Counted from the first letter of the stretch, positions 52,088 through 60,606 are shown. The stretch is 64,000 bases of DNA from Saccharopolyspora oryzae (GCF_027853915.1 NZ_JAQGLA010000004.1:124001-188000); one strand, 5' to 3'. Notes: generated by a model not told the origin, from the letters alone. Numbers and translations are program-made.

Positions 52088-53227
52088 TCAGGACCGGGAT
52101 TCGACGGCCTTGCGGACCTGGGTGACCACCTCGCGCACCTCGGAGTCGTCCAAGCCCTGGTGCAGCGGAAGGCACAACGTGGTGTCCGAGGCGTGGTCCA
52201 CGCCGGGCAGCTCCAGCTCGGCAGGCGCGCCGTAGGCCGGAACCCGGTGCAGCGGCGGGTACCGGAAGGTGGTGTAAACACCCGCCTCGTAGAGATCGGC
52301 GGCCACCTGGTCGCGGATCGACGCGGCCATCTGCACCCAGTAGAAGTAGTACGACGACTCGTGCCCGGCGGGCAGCGGCGGCGGCAGCACGAGGCCGTCC
52401 ACGTCGGCCAGCTCGGCGTCGTAGCAGTCGACGATCTCCTTGCGCCGCTGGACGAACTCGGGCATCCGGCGCAGCTGGACCTGGCCGATGGCGGCGGTCA
52501 GGTCGTTGCCGATCACCCGGCGGGCGAAGTCGCGGACGTCGAGCTCCCACCACCGGTGCGACACCCGGGCCTTGGCGAACCCGCTGGACTGCTCCAGGCC
52601 GTGGTAGGCCAGCCGCCGCGCGCGCCGGGCGAGTTCCGGATCGCGGACGTGGAGCATGCCGCCGTCGCCGGTGCTGAGGATCTTCATCGCGTCGAAGCTC
52701 CACATCGCCATGTCGCCGAAGGAACCGGCCACCCGGCCGTCGACCGACGACGCGACCGCGCACGCGGAGTCCTCGATCAGCGGGATGCCGCGCTCCCGGC
52801 ACATCTCGGCGATCTCGGTGATCTCGCCGGGATACCCGCCGTAGTGCAGCAGCAGCACCGCCTTGGTCCGATCGGTGATCGCGCTCTCGACGTCGGACCG
52901 GCGGGGGTTGAGCGTGCGCGGGTCGACGTCGCAGAACACCGGGCGCGCCCCGGTGGCCGCCACGGCGTTCGCCGCGGCCACGAAGCTGACGGAGGGCAGC
53001 ACCACCTCGTCGTCCTCGCCGAGGTCGAGCAGTTCGGTGGAGATGAACAGCCCCGCGGTGCAGGAGTTGAGGAAGATGACGCCCTCCGGCTGGACGCCGA
53101 GGTGCTCGGCGAAGGCGGCCTCGAACGCCTTCGTCCGCGGGCCGTGGCCGAGCCATCCGCTCTCGAACACCTCGGAGACCGCGGCGAGCTCCTCGGTGCC
53201 GAGGGACGGCTGGAAAACGTTGATCAT
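52088..53227 (-). CDS. NDP-hexose 4-aminotransferase (DegT/DnrJ/EryC1 family, SpnR-like)
   Basis: A 379-residue sugar aminotransferase. The PLP lysine is in SFDAMKILSTGDGGML, and the phosphate pocket and Asp are in LIEDSACAVASS; NVFQPSLGTEELAAVSEVFE is the usual start. After C2 and C3 deoxygenation the only free carbonyl is C4, so a C4 amine is expected, as made by SpnR for forosamine. The start overlaps the epimerase stop by 4 bp, so the two are translated together. Confidence 0.92.
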   Translation of the reverse strand: MINVFQPSLGTEELAAVSEVFESGWLGHGPRTKAFEAAFAEHLGVQPEGVIFLNSCTAGLFISTELLDLGEDDEVVLPSVSFVAAANAVAATGARPVFCDVDPRTLNPRRSDVESAITDRTKAVLLLHYGGYPGEITEIAEMCRERGIPLIEDSACAVASSVDGRVAGSFGDMAMWSFDAMKILSTGDGGMLHVRDPELARRARRLAYHGLEQSSGFAKARVSHRWWELDVRDFARRVIGNDLTAAIGQVQLRRMPEFVQRRKEIVDCYDAELADVDGLVLPPPLPAGHESSYYFYWVQMAASIRDQVAADLYEAGVYTTFRYPPLHRVPAYGAPAELELPGVDHASDTTLCLPLHQGLDDSEVREVVTQVRKAVESRS

Positions 53228-53835
53228 GTCTGGCTCTCCTCTGGCTGGGACTGGTCGCGGGGCGCGAGATCCGCCCAGTTCGGCAGCAGGCCGGAGTCCA
53301 GCGCCTGGCGCAGCGTCGGCGCGCCGGCGTCCTTGTCCGACAGCAGCGGTCGCTCGGTGAACCCCCACGGCAGCGCGAGTTCCGGGTCGAGCGGATCGAT
53401 CTCGAACTGGGTGCCGGGCACGTAGGTCGAGGACAGGACGTAGCAGATGCAGCTGTCGTCGGAGAGGGCGAGGAAGCCGTGGCCCAGCCCTTCGGGCACG
53501 TGGACCGCGGTGCCGGTCCCGGCTTCGAGCAGCGTCTGAACGTGCTGCCCGAAGGTCGGCGACCCCACCCGCAGGTCCACGACGACGTCCAGCAGGGCGC
53601 CGCGCACGCAGGTGACGTACTTGGCCTGCCCCGGTGGGATCAGCACCCCGTGGATGCCGCGCAGCGTGTTGCGCTTCGACACGGAGTAGTTGATCTGCGC
53701 CACCGGGAAGTGGTGGCCGGTGGCATCGCGCAGCGCGTCCACGCGGAAGCCCTCGTAGAAGCACCCCCGCGCGTCGGTCAACTGGTCCGGCACCACCTGG
53801 AACACCCCCGGGATGGCCAGTTCGCTGATCTTCAC
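53224..53835 (-). CDS. dTDP-4-keto-6-deoxyhexose 3,5-epimerase family protein
   Basis: A 203-residue RmlC-like cupin. The active-site His is in NTLRGIHGVLIPPGQAKYVT, followed by GALLDVVVDLRVGSPTFGQ and HVPEGLGHGFLALSDDS. In deoxysugar pathways these enzymes often invert only C5, giving L-sugars. Its presence distinguishes this pathway from D-forosamine biosynthesis, which lacks an epimerase. It lies 31 bp after the methyltransferase. Confidence 0.92.
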   Translation of the reverse strand: MKISELAIPGVFQVVPDQLTDARGCFYEGFRVDALRDATGHHFPVAQINYSVSKRNTLRGIHGVLIPPGQAKYVTCVRGALLDVVVDLRVGSPTFGQHVQTLLEAGTGTAVHVPEGLGHGFLALSDDSCICYVLSSTYVPGTQFEIDPLDPELALPWGFTERPLLSDKDAGAPTLRQALDSGLLPNWADLAPRDQSQPEESQT

Positions 53836-53866
53836 CCGTTCCTCCGCCGTCTACAAAGGATGGTGA

Positions 53867-54682
53867 TCAGGGCTTGCGGGCCAGGGCGATGGTGTAGCCG
53901 AGGTGGTCGCGCTCGAGGGTCGACACGCCGCTGATCATGGTGCGGAACTCCTCGGCGAACTCGGCCCCGCCCTTCTCCACCACCAGGTGGTACTTCTCGG
54001 CGACGATGTCCTCGATGCGCGCGGCCGACCGCTGGAGGTGCGGCGTGGCATCGGTGAGCTCGGCGAGTTCGAAGCCGGTGTCGGCCAGGAATCCGCGGTA
54101 GTCCTCGGCGGTCGGCAGGGAGCTGACGGTGAAGCCCTCGACCAGCACCTCGCGCATCCGCTCGTCCAGCGGCTCCCGCTCGACGTAGTCGGAGATCAGC
54201 AGGTGCCCGCCCGGGCGCAGGACCTCGAAGAGGGACTGCAGCGCGGCCCGGCGGTCGGGCAGGTACATCAGGGTCTCGACCGCCCACACCGCGTCGAAGG
54301 AGCCCGGTGGGAACGACATGTCCATCACGTCGACGCAGGCGAACTCCACCTGCGCGGACAGGCCTTCCGCCGCGGCCGCTTCGGTGCCCGCCGCCACCTG
54401 CTCCTCGCTGACGGTGATGCCGGTGACCGCGGCACCGGTGGCGGCGGCCAGGCGCAGCGCCGGGCGGCCCTTGCCGCAGCCGACGTCCAGGACGCGGTCG
54501 CCGCGGCGGACCGGGGTCTTGCCGATCAGCACGTCGGTCATCCGGTCCTTCGGGTCGACGTCGGGATCGGCGTCGTCCCACCAACCGATGTGCAGGTTCT
54601 GGCCCATGAAGATCTCGTAGAGCCAGCCGCGGTCGTCGTAGAACTCACCGACTTCCTCCGCGGTCATCGACCGGTCCGTCAT
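53867..54682 (-). CDS. SAM-dependent methyltransferase (probable sugar or aglycone O-methyltransferase)
   Basis: A 271-residue class I methyltransferase. SAM motif I is VLDVGCGKGRPALRLAA, motif II is FDAVWAVETLMYLPD and motif III is LRPGGHLLISDY. The N-terminal GEFYDDRGWLYEIFMGQNL and the overall layout are like the EryG/rifamycin 27-O-methyltransferase group rather than N,N-dimethyltransferases such as SpnS. N-methylation of the amino sugar is still possible. It heads the epimerase/aminotransferase operon; GGAGGA precedes the ATG. Confidence 0.85.
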   Translation of the reverse strand: MTDRSMTAEEVGEFYDDRGWLYEIFMGQNLHIGWWDDADPDVDPKDRMTDVLIGKTPVRRGDRVLDVGCGKGRPALRLAAATGAAVTGITVSEEQVAAGTEAAAAEGLSAQVEFACVDVMDMSFPPGSFDAVWAVETLMYLPDRRAALQSLFEVLRPGGHLLISDYVEREPLDERMREVLVEGFTVSSLPTAEDYRGFLADTGFELAELTDATPHLQRSAARIEDIVAEKYHLVVEKGGAEFAEEFRTMISGVSTLERDHLGYTIALARKP

Positions 54683-54734
54683 CGCGTGCTCCTCCCTGGC
54701 GGCTGCCGACCCCGCCGACTCTCGACCACCGGGC

Positions 54735-54787
54735 TCGAAAGCAGCTCGACGCCGGGCCGTGCCGCCGGCGTCGAGCGAGGTTCGAAG
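54735..54787. promoter_or_regulatory. SARP-type repeats between methyltransferase and GT-like genes
   Basis: Two pairs of TCGA motifs, at 54735/54746 and 54771/54782, each have exactly 11-bp spacing. They lie between divergent starts at 54682 and 54873. The repeat TCGAGCG-agg-TTCGAAG in the second pair is the best match to the array before KSalpha. Confidence 0.5.
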
Positions 54788-54872
54788 AGTCGTCTATGCG
54801 ACCGGGGGACGGTGAGCGCGTGACGATGGACTTCACGCCGTTCGCGGACGGTGCTGCGCTGGAGGTGCGGCC

Positions 54873-56114
54873 ATGACCGGGGAACCCGTGCGGTTGCTGG
54901 TGATCGCCCCGGTGGAGCGCGAGCACCACGAGACCGCCATCGGCGTCGCGCTGGCCGTGCAGTTGCGCGCGGCCGGCATCGAATCGCACTTCGTCGTGGA
55001 CCGGTTCAACGAGTCCCAGGTGCGCGCGGCGGGGCTGCCGCACACGCTGATCGACTCCTCGCTCGGGCAGGCGGTGCAGGACCGGATCGCGGAGGTCGCG
55101 CGGCACGTGCGGCCCACCGCCGTCGTGCTCAGCGACTACTTCGCGCACTGGCTGACCTTCCGCTACGGGTACGGGATCGATCCGTGGTTCGTGGCGGACC
55201 TGGGCGTGCCGGTCATCCCCATCGACCTGTACGAACTGGACGAGGAGTCCCGGTTCGAAGCGGAGATCATGGGCCGGGTGGTGCGCATCGACGACCACCT
55301 GCTGCGGATGCCCGCGCACCTGAGGCCGGTCCCGACCGCGCACACCAGCACGGCCGAGCACGTCTTCACCTACCGCGCGACGCCCACCACGAGCCCGCTG
55401 TCCCCGCAGGAGCGGGCGCGGGTGCGCGCGCGGTACGGCATCGGCGCGGAAGACCCGGTGCTCGTGGTGCCGACGCTCGAACCGCAGCGCACCATGGCGG
55501 ACCGGGCGAAGGGCATCGTGGGGGAGCTGGCCAACCGCGTCCCGGAACTCGTCGCGCGCTACCTGCGGGCGCTGCCCGCGAGCACGCACCTGCTGATAGC
55601 GGGCCCCCGGTTCGACGCCTTCGACGCGCTGCCCGCCGACCGGACGCACGTGGTGACCGACGGTCCGCCGGACCTGCTCGTCGCGGCGTCCGACGCGGTC
55701 TGGTCGTTCTACTTCCCCGCCGCCGGGCTGGAGCACGCGCTGTTCACCGGGGTGCCGGGCCTGCTGTCGGTCAACGGACTCCAGCCCGGCGCCCACCCCG
55801 GCCTCAAGCCCGCCGTGCGGGACTGGCTCGCGGGATTCACCGCGCCCGTCCCGCGGTTCACGCTGTGGCCCTGGGGATGGGTCCGGCTGCTCGAGCCCGC
55901 GCTGCGGGACAACCCGTTCACCAGTGCGTTCACCACCGCCGAGCTGTTCGACGAGGACGCGGTCGTCGGCGGGCTGACCGCGCTGCTCTACGACAGCGAA
56001 GCCAGGGACGCCGCGGCGAAAGCACGGGCGGCCTACCTGGCCGAGGTGGACCGGTTGCCCGACACCGCGGACGTGGTCCGAGCGGCGCTGCTTCGGGCAG
56101 GCGCTTCGCTCTAG
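54873..56114 (+). CDS. GT-B glycosyltransferase-like protein (DUF6365-like)
   Basis: A 413-residue protein with two Rossmann-like halves. The first has VRLLVIAPVEREHHETAIGV and VVLSDYFAHWLTFRYGYGID; the second has DPVLVVPTLEPQRTMADRAK, THLLIAGPRFDAFDAL, VVTDGPPDLLVAASDAVWSF and an AGLEHALFTGVPGLL loop like the donor-site region of GT-B enzymes. I recall similar proteins in aromatic polyketide clusters annotated DUF6365. It may be a glycosyltransferase or a helper of one. GGAGG precedes the ATG. Confidence 0.65.
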   Translation: MTGEPVRLLVIAPVEREHHETAIGVALAVQLRAAGIESHFVVDRFNESQVRAAGLPHTLIDSSLGQAVQDRIAEVARHVRPTAVVLSDYFAHWLTFRYGYGIDPWFVADLGVPVIPIDLYELDEESRFEAEIMGRVVRIDDHLLRMPAHLRPVPTAHTSTAEHVFTYRATPTTSPLSPQERARVRARYGIGAEDPVLVVPTLEPQRTMADRAKGIVGELANRVPELVARYLRALPASTHLLIAGPRFDAFDALPADRTHVVTDGPPDLLVAASDAVWSFYFPAAGLEHALFTGVPGLLSVNGLQPGAHPGLKPAVRDWLAGFTAPVPRFTLWPWGWVRLLEPALRDNPFTSAFTTAELFDEDAVVGGLTALLYDSEARDAAAKARAAYLAEVDRLPDTADVVRAALLRAGASL

Positions 56115-56223
56115 CGGAGACCGTCCACAGAGGACCACATGGCTGCGGCGATCCGGTCGGCGGCTGTCACCACCACCCGCGCGGCGGAACGGGGTTTCGC
56201 CGCTCGTCTCGCAGGAGGAACGG

Positions 56224-57213
56224 ATGCGGACCGTGCGGTTCCACGAGTTCGGCCCACCCGAAGTGCTCACCGTCGAGGAGACCCCCGTGCCCCGGCCCGG
56301 CCCGGGGCAGGTGCTGATCGAAGCGGAGGCGGTCAGCGTCGGCTTCGCGCAGACCCAGATGCGGCGGGACATCTTCCCCGCCCCCATGTGGAACCGCGAA
56401 CTGCCGTCGGTGCTCGGGGGCGACGTGATCGGCCGGATCGAAGCCGTCGGCCCAGACGTGCGCGGGATGCGACCCGGCGACCGCGTGGGCGCCTTCACCC
56501 TCTACGGCGCCTACGCCGATTACGTCGTCGTCGACGCCGACACCGTGCTGCCGGTGCCGGAAGGGCTCGATGCCGCGGCCGCCACGGCGTTGCCGTCGTC
56601 CGGCCCGATCGCGGCGGGCACCCTCGACGTCGGCATGGTGAAGCGCGGCGAGGTGGTCCTGGTGCACGCCGCCTCCGGCGGCATCGGGCACATCTCGGTG
56701 CAGATGGCCAAAGCCGCGGGTGCGGTCGTCGTCGGCACCGCCGGATCTCCGGGCAAGTGCGAGTTCGTCCGGTCGCTCGGTACCGACCACGTCGTGGACT
56801 ACAGCTCCGACGACTGGCCCGACCAGGTGCGCGCGGCAGTCGGCGGGGTCGACCTCGTGCTGGACAGCGTCGGCGGTTCGGTGCTGCGCGCCGGCCTCGA
56901 GCTGCTCGCCCCGATGGGACGGCTGGTCTTCTACGGCTCGGCGGGCGGTGGCCGGGAGGTCCCGTCGGTCAGCGTCATGGACCTGATCCGGCTCAAGTAC
57001 GTCACGGCGTTCGCGCTGTCGACCTGGCGCACAGCACGGCGCGAGCAGTACGAGTCCGCGCTCGCCGATCTGTCGGACGGCCTGCAGAGCGGTCGTTTCC
57101 GGCACGCGGTCTACCAGACACTGGACCTGGCGGAGGCGGCCAAGGCGCACGCGCTCATCGAGGCCCGGGCGCACACCGGCCGCATCGTCCTGATCCCAGG
57201 AGCAGGCCGGTGA
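56224..57213 (+). CDS. MDR-family quinone/enoyl reductase (ActVI-ORF2-like)
   Basis: A 329-residue medium-chain dehydrogenase/reductase without catalytic zinc ligands. The substrate domain begins MRTVRFHEFGPPEVLTVEET, and the NADPH motif is VLVHAASGGIGHISVQMAKA. In the actinorhodin cluster ActVI-ORF2 is an enoyl reductase of this family acting on the pyran ring; a quinone reductase role is the alternative. It starts an operon with the monooxygenase and ActVI-ORF1-like genes. GGAGGAACGG precedes the ATG. Confidence 0.85.
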   Translation: MRTVRFHEFGPPEVLTVEETPVPRPGPGQVLIEAEAVSVGFAQTQMRRDIFPAPMWNRELPSVLGGDVIGRIEAVGPDVRGMRPGDRVGAFTLYGAYADYVVVDADTVLPVPEGLDAAAATALPSSGPIAAGTLDVGMVKRGEVVLVHAASGGIGHISVQMAKAAGAVVVGTAGSPGKCEFVRSLGTDHVVDYSSDDWPDQVRAAVGGVDLVLDSVGGSVLRAGLELLAPMGRLVFYGSAGGGREVPSVSVMDLIRLKYVTAFALSTWRTARREQYESALADLSDGLQSGRFRHAVYQTLDLAEAAKAHALIEARAHTGRIVLIPGAGR

Positions 57214-58346
57214 GCCCGGGAGCCGGCCGCACGGCGCTGGTGACGGCTTCGTCGGTCGTGTCGAAGGTCGCGGCGGCGCACGCGGCCGAAGCCGATGCGG
57301 CGCGCGGACCGGTCACCACCGTGGTCGACGCGGTCGTGGAGGCGGGATTCGCCCGGCACATGGTTCCCGCTGCCCACGGGGGAGCTGCGGGCGGTTTCGG
57401 CGAGCTGGTGCGTGCCGTGGCCGAGGTCGGTCGCGGGTGCGCGTCCGCGGCGTGGTTCGCCTCGCTGTGCGCCGCAGTCGGCCGGATGGCCGCCTACCTG
57501 CCCGCCGAGGGACGCGCGGAGGTGTGGGCGGACGGACCGGACGCGGTGCTCGTCGGCGGACTGCTCCCCGCCGGGACCGCGGAACCCGTCGCAGGCGGGT
57601 GGCGGTTATCGGGCCGCTGGCCCTACGTCAGCGGAGTCGCCGTCGCCGATTGGGCGCTGCTGTGCGGGAAAACGGCTGAGGAGACGCCGAGCGCGAAGTT
57701 CTTCGCCGTTCCGAAGGGCACGTTCGAGATCATCGACACCTGGCACACCGTGGGCATGCGAGGCACCGGGAGCCACTCGCTCGCGCTGGAAGACGTCTTC
57801 GTACCGGCCCACCGCGCCCTGGACACCGCGGACCTGATGGCAGGCACCGCGCCGGACGCCGCTGCGGCCTGCCACTCGGTGCCGCTCAAGGCGGCCAACG
57901 GGATTACGCTGGCCGCGCCCGCGCTGGGCGCCGGATCGGCGGTGCTGACCCGGTGGTCGGACCTGCTGTCGGCCAAGCTCGCCAAGCAGGGCCAGACCGT
58001 CATCTCCGGGCCGGTCGACCGCACCGGCATCGACCTCACCTTCGCCCGCTCCGCCGGGGAGATCGACCTCGCCGAACTGCTGCTCACCCGCGTCGCCGAG
58101 GTAGCGGACTCGGGTGCGGTGCCGCCGGAGCTGGTGGCGCGCAACCAGCGCGACTGCGCGCTGGCCGTCGAGCTGCTGTCCGGCGCGGTGGACCGGTTGT
58201 TCCGCTCCGCGGGCAGCACCGCGCAGGACGAAGGCGACGTGCTCGCCCGGGGCTGGCGCGACGTCGCCGGGATCGCCGGCCACAGCGGGTTGCAGTTCAC
58301 GGCGGGCGCGACGGCGTACGCGCGGCTGGTGCTGTCCGGCGGATGA
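57210..58346 (+). CDS. Two-component flavin-dependent monooxygenase, acyl-CoA dehydrogenase fold (ActVA-ORF5-like)
   Basis: A 378-residue group D flavoprotein. The ACAD fold shows in FARHMVPAAHGGAAGGFGEL, GCASAAWFASLCAA, WRLSGRWPYVSGVAVADWAL and MRGTGSHSLALEDVFVPA. It lacks the catalytic Glu region of true acyl-CoA dehydrogenases and resembles ActVA-ORF5 and HpaB-like hydroxylases, which use reduced flavin from a separate reductase, here the gene at 44564. It would hydroxylate the naphthoquinone. The GTG overlaps the MDR stop. Confidence 0.87.
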   Translation: MSPGAGRTALVTASSVVSKVAAAHAAEADAARGPVTTVVDAVVEAGFARHMVPAAHGGAAGGFGELVRAVAEVGRGCASAAWFASLCAAVGRMAAYLPAEGRAEVWADGPDAVLVGGLLPAGTAEPVAGGWRLSGRWPYVSGVAVADWALLCGKTAEETPSAKFFAVPKGTFEIIDTWHTVGMRGTGSHSLALEDVFVPAHRALDTADLMAGTAPDAAAACHSVPLKAANGITLAAPALGAGSAVLTRWSDLLSAKLAKQGQTVISGPVDRTGIDLTFARSAGEIDLAELLLTRVAEVADSGAVPPELVARNQRDCALAVELLSGAVDRLFRSAGSTAQDEGDVLARGWRDVAGIAGHSGLQFTAGATAYARLVLSGG

Positions 58347-58381
58347 GCGCAGGAACACGCGGATCGGAGGGACGAGAGGAC

Positions 58382-59326
58382 ATGGACGAGACGTCGGAAA
58401 CCCGCACGGTCACCGTCATCGGAGCGGGCACCATCGGGCTGGGCTGGGTGGCGCTGTTCCTCGGCGCCGGCCTGCGCGTGCGGGTGGTCAGCAGGCGCGG
58501 TGATGTCGGGGACCAGGTGGCGGAGGCGCTGGCGATGTTCGCGCCGCACCTCCCCGGCGGTGCGCAGGACCCGGCTGAACTCGCGACCCGGCTGGAGATC
58601 GAGCCGGACCTGGCGGCCGCGGTGCGGGGAGCGCACGTGGTCCAGGAGAACACCGAGGAGGACCTGGAAGCCAAGCGCGAGCTGTTCGTGAAGCTGGAAA
58701 CGGTCGCCGAACCCGATGCGCTGCTGCTGTCGTCCACCTCGACCCTCCCGCCGGACGAGCTGGGCGCGTCGATGCGCGAACCCGGCCGGGTCGTGGTCGG
58801 CCACCCGTTCAACCCGCCGCACGTCGTCCCGCTGGTCGAGGTCGTCGCAGGCACCCGCACGCCGGCCGAGACCGTCGACGCGGTGGTCGCGTTCTACCGG
58901 TCGGTGGGAAAGGCCCCGGTGGTGCTGCGCAAACCGATCGCCCGGTTCGTGGCCAACCGGCTCCAGTCCGCGCTGCTGCAGGAGAGCATCCACCTGGTGC
59001 GCGAAGGCGTGGTCACGGTCGCCGAGCTCGACGAGGTCGTCACCCGGTCGATCGGGCTGCGCTGGGCCACCGTCGGCCCGTTCCTGGCCTTCCACCTCGG
59101 AGGCGGCCAGGGCGGGCTCCGGCACTGGCTGACCAACCTGGGCCGGGGGCTGGAGGCGAGCTGGCGGGACCTCGGCACGCCGGAGCTGGACGCCGAGACG
59201 GTGGAACTCGTCCTCTCCCAGGCCGAAACCGCGGTGGCCGGCCGGACTTACGCGGAGCTGGTCGCCGAACGCGACGCCAAGCAGACCGCGATCCTGGCCG
59301 TCCTGGAGGACTCGAAGGCGCAGTGA
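58382..59326 (+). CDS. 3-Hydroxyacyl-CoA-dehydrogenase-like ketoreductase (ActVI-ORF1 type)
   Basis: A 314-residue dehydrogenase. NAD(P) motif VTVIGAGTIGLGWVALF, HPFNPPHVVPLVEVVAG, and FVANRLQSALLQESIHLVRE with the conserved Glu/His region. It looks closest to ActVI-ORF1, which reduces the C3 ketone of the bicyclic intermediate and sets the stereocentre of the pyran ring. This is the single best gene marker for a benzoisochromanequinone pathway. GGAGGGACGAGAGGAC precedes the ATG. Confidence 0.92.
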   Translation: MDETSETRTVTVIGAGTIGLGWVALFLGAGLRVRVVSRRGDVGDQVAEALAMFAPHLPGGAQDPAELATRLEIEPDLAAAVRGAHVVQENTEEDLEAKRELFVKLETVAEPDALLLSSTSTLPPDELGASMREPGRVVVGHPFNPPHVVPLVEVVAGTRTPAETVDAVVAFYRSVGKAPVVLRKPIARFVANRLQSALLQESIHLVREGVVTVAELDEVVTRSIGLRWATVGPFLAFHLGGGQGGLRHWLTNLGRGLEASWRDLGTPELDAETVELVLSQAETAVAGRTYAELVAERDAKQTAILAVLEDSKAQ

Positions 59327-59331
59327 CGAAG

Positions 59332-59367
59332 AAACCCCCGCGAGGCGACCGGCCTCGTGGGGGTTTT
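59332..59367 (+). terminator. Rho-independent terminator
   Basis: AAACCCCCGCGAGG and CCTCGTGGGGGTTTT pair around a short GC-rich loop and end in four T. It lies 5 bp after the ActVI-ORF1-like stop and 12 bp before the convergent secreted-protein stop. Confidence 0.88.
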
Positions 59368-59379
59368 GTCGTCGTGTCG

Positions 59380-60009
59380 TCAGGAGACCGCGGTCGAGGA
59401 CAGGACCACCGGCTTGGCCTGGTCCGGGAAGCACAGGAACGGATCCCACTCACCGGTCTCCGGGTGCAGCCGCTCCCAGGTGAAGCCGAGGTCGTCGTAG
59501 CTGCTGCCACCGGGCTTGACCTCGACCGAGCCCGACCTCGGAGCGGTGAAGGAAAGCGTCAGCGTGGGCGGGTCGAACTCCGCACCCCCGGGCAACGGCC
59601 CGCTGATCTTCACGGTGAGCTTGGAACCCTCCACCGACGTGGTCACCTTCGAATCGCCGAGCCCGGAACCACCGGACAGCTTGTGGTCGTCCAGACCGGC
59701 GTTGGTCGGCAGCGCGTAGGACCACTCGACCCCGCGCAGCTCCTTGTTGAACGCCGGCACCGGGTAGATCGGCTGCGGGTCGATGACGACGTCGAACGAC
59801 TCACCCGGGGCGGCGGTGGCAGGGGCGGTGACGTCGACGCCGCGGGCGTAGTCGGTCACGTCGATCCACTCGCCGGAGAGACGGGTCTTGCAGGTGAACG
59901 GGATGGACTGCGCCGCAGCAGCGGACGCGGTGCCCGGTAACGCGGCCACCGCCAGCGCGGCGACCGCCGTCGCCGCCAGTCGCTTCCCCCAGGTCAGGCT
60001 TGCCGACAT
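59380..60009 (-). CDS. Secreted protein of unknown function
   Basis: A 209-residue exported protein. A signal peptide (GKRLAATAVAALAVAALPG, cut near ASA-AAA) is followed by about 180 residues rich in beta-strand and low in charge. Two cysteines, in FTCKTRLSGEW and FLCFPDQAK, could form one disulfide between the ends. I do not recognise the domain with certainty. The ATG at 60009 follows GGAGGGAACCG. It lies between the polyketide tailoring genes and soxR; a role in the pathway is not evident. Confidence 0.75.
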   Translation of the reverse strand: MSASLTWGKRLAATAVAALAVAALPGTASAAAAQSIPFTCKTRLSGEWIDVTDYARGVDVTAPATAAPGESFDVVIDPQPIYPVPAFNKELRGVEWSYALPTNAGLDDHKLSGGSGLGDSKVTTSVEGSKLTVKISGPLPGGAEFDPPTLTLSFTAPRSGSVEVKPGGSSYDDLGFTWERLHPETGEWDPFLCFPDQAKPVVLSSTAVS

Positions 60010-60120
60010 CGGTTCCCTCCGAATTGCGCGTGTTCCCCCGAACGGGAGACCTGTGGGCCCACCCTGGCGTCCCCACCTCGAACCGCGCTTGAAGCCCGGT
60101 CGGCGCGCAGAACCCGTCGG

Positions 60121-60606
60121 TCAGGCCTGCTTCGGGGGATCCGCGGGCGCCTTCGGTGAGAGCAGCCGGCGGGGTCCGGGGCCTTCCGCACCGAGCTCGT
60201 CGTAGGGGTTGGCCAGCACGCACTTGCTCATCGACAGGCAACCGCAGCCGATGCAGTCGGCCAGGTCGTCGCGCAGCCGCTCCAACGCATCGATCCGTTT
60301 CTGCAGCTCGCCGTGCCAGCTCTCCGACAACCGCGCCCAGTCCTCGCTGGTCGGCGTGCGGTGCTCGGGCAGCGTCGCGAGAGCGGCCTTGATCGCGTCG
60401 AGCGGCACCCCGACGCGCTGCGCGACGCGGATGAACGACACCCGCCGCACCACCTCGCGCAGGTACCGCCGCTGGTTGCCCGCGGTGCGCCTGCTCCGGA
60501 TCAGCCCCTTGCCCTCGTAGAAGTGCAGAGTCGACACGGCGACCCCGGTGCGGGAGGCCACCTGGCCGATCGTCAGTTCCTTCGTGTTCCAGGCTGGTTG
60601 ATCCAC
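60121..60606 (-). CDS. soxR: Redox-sensing MerR-family activator SoxR
   Basis: A 161-residue SoxR. The MerR winged helix reads LTIGQVASRTGVAVSTLHFY, EGKGLIRSRRTAGNQRRYL and the coiled dimerisation helix follows. The 2Fe-2S site is CIGCGCLSMSKC (Cys118, 121, 123, 129), the exact C-x2-C-x-C-x5-C pattern. In actinomycetes SoxR answers to redox-active secondary metabolites such as actinorhodin. Three SoxR-type promoters lie in this cluster, one of them in the region upstream of this gene. The GTG at 60606 has GGAG just upstream. Confidence 0.96.
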   Translation of the reverse strand: MDQPAWNTKELTIGQVASRTGVAVSTLHFYEGKGLIRSRRTAGNQRRYLREVVRRVSFIRVAQRVGVPLDAIKAALATLPEHRTPTSEDWARLSESWHGELQKRIDALERLRDDLADCIGCGCLSMSKCVLANPYDELGAEGPGPRRLLSPKAPADPPKQA

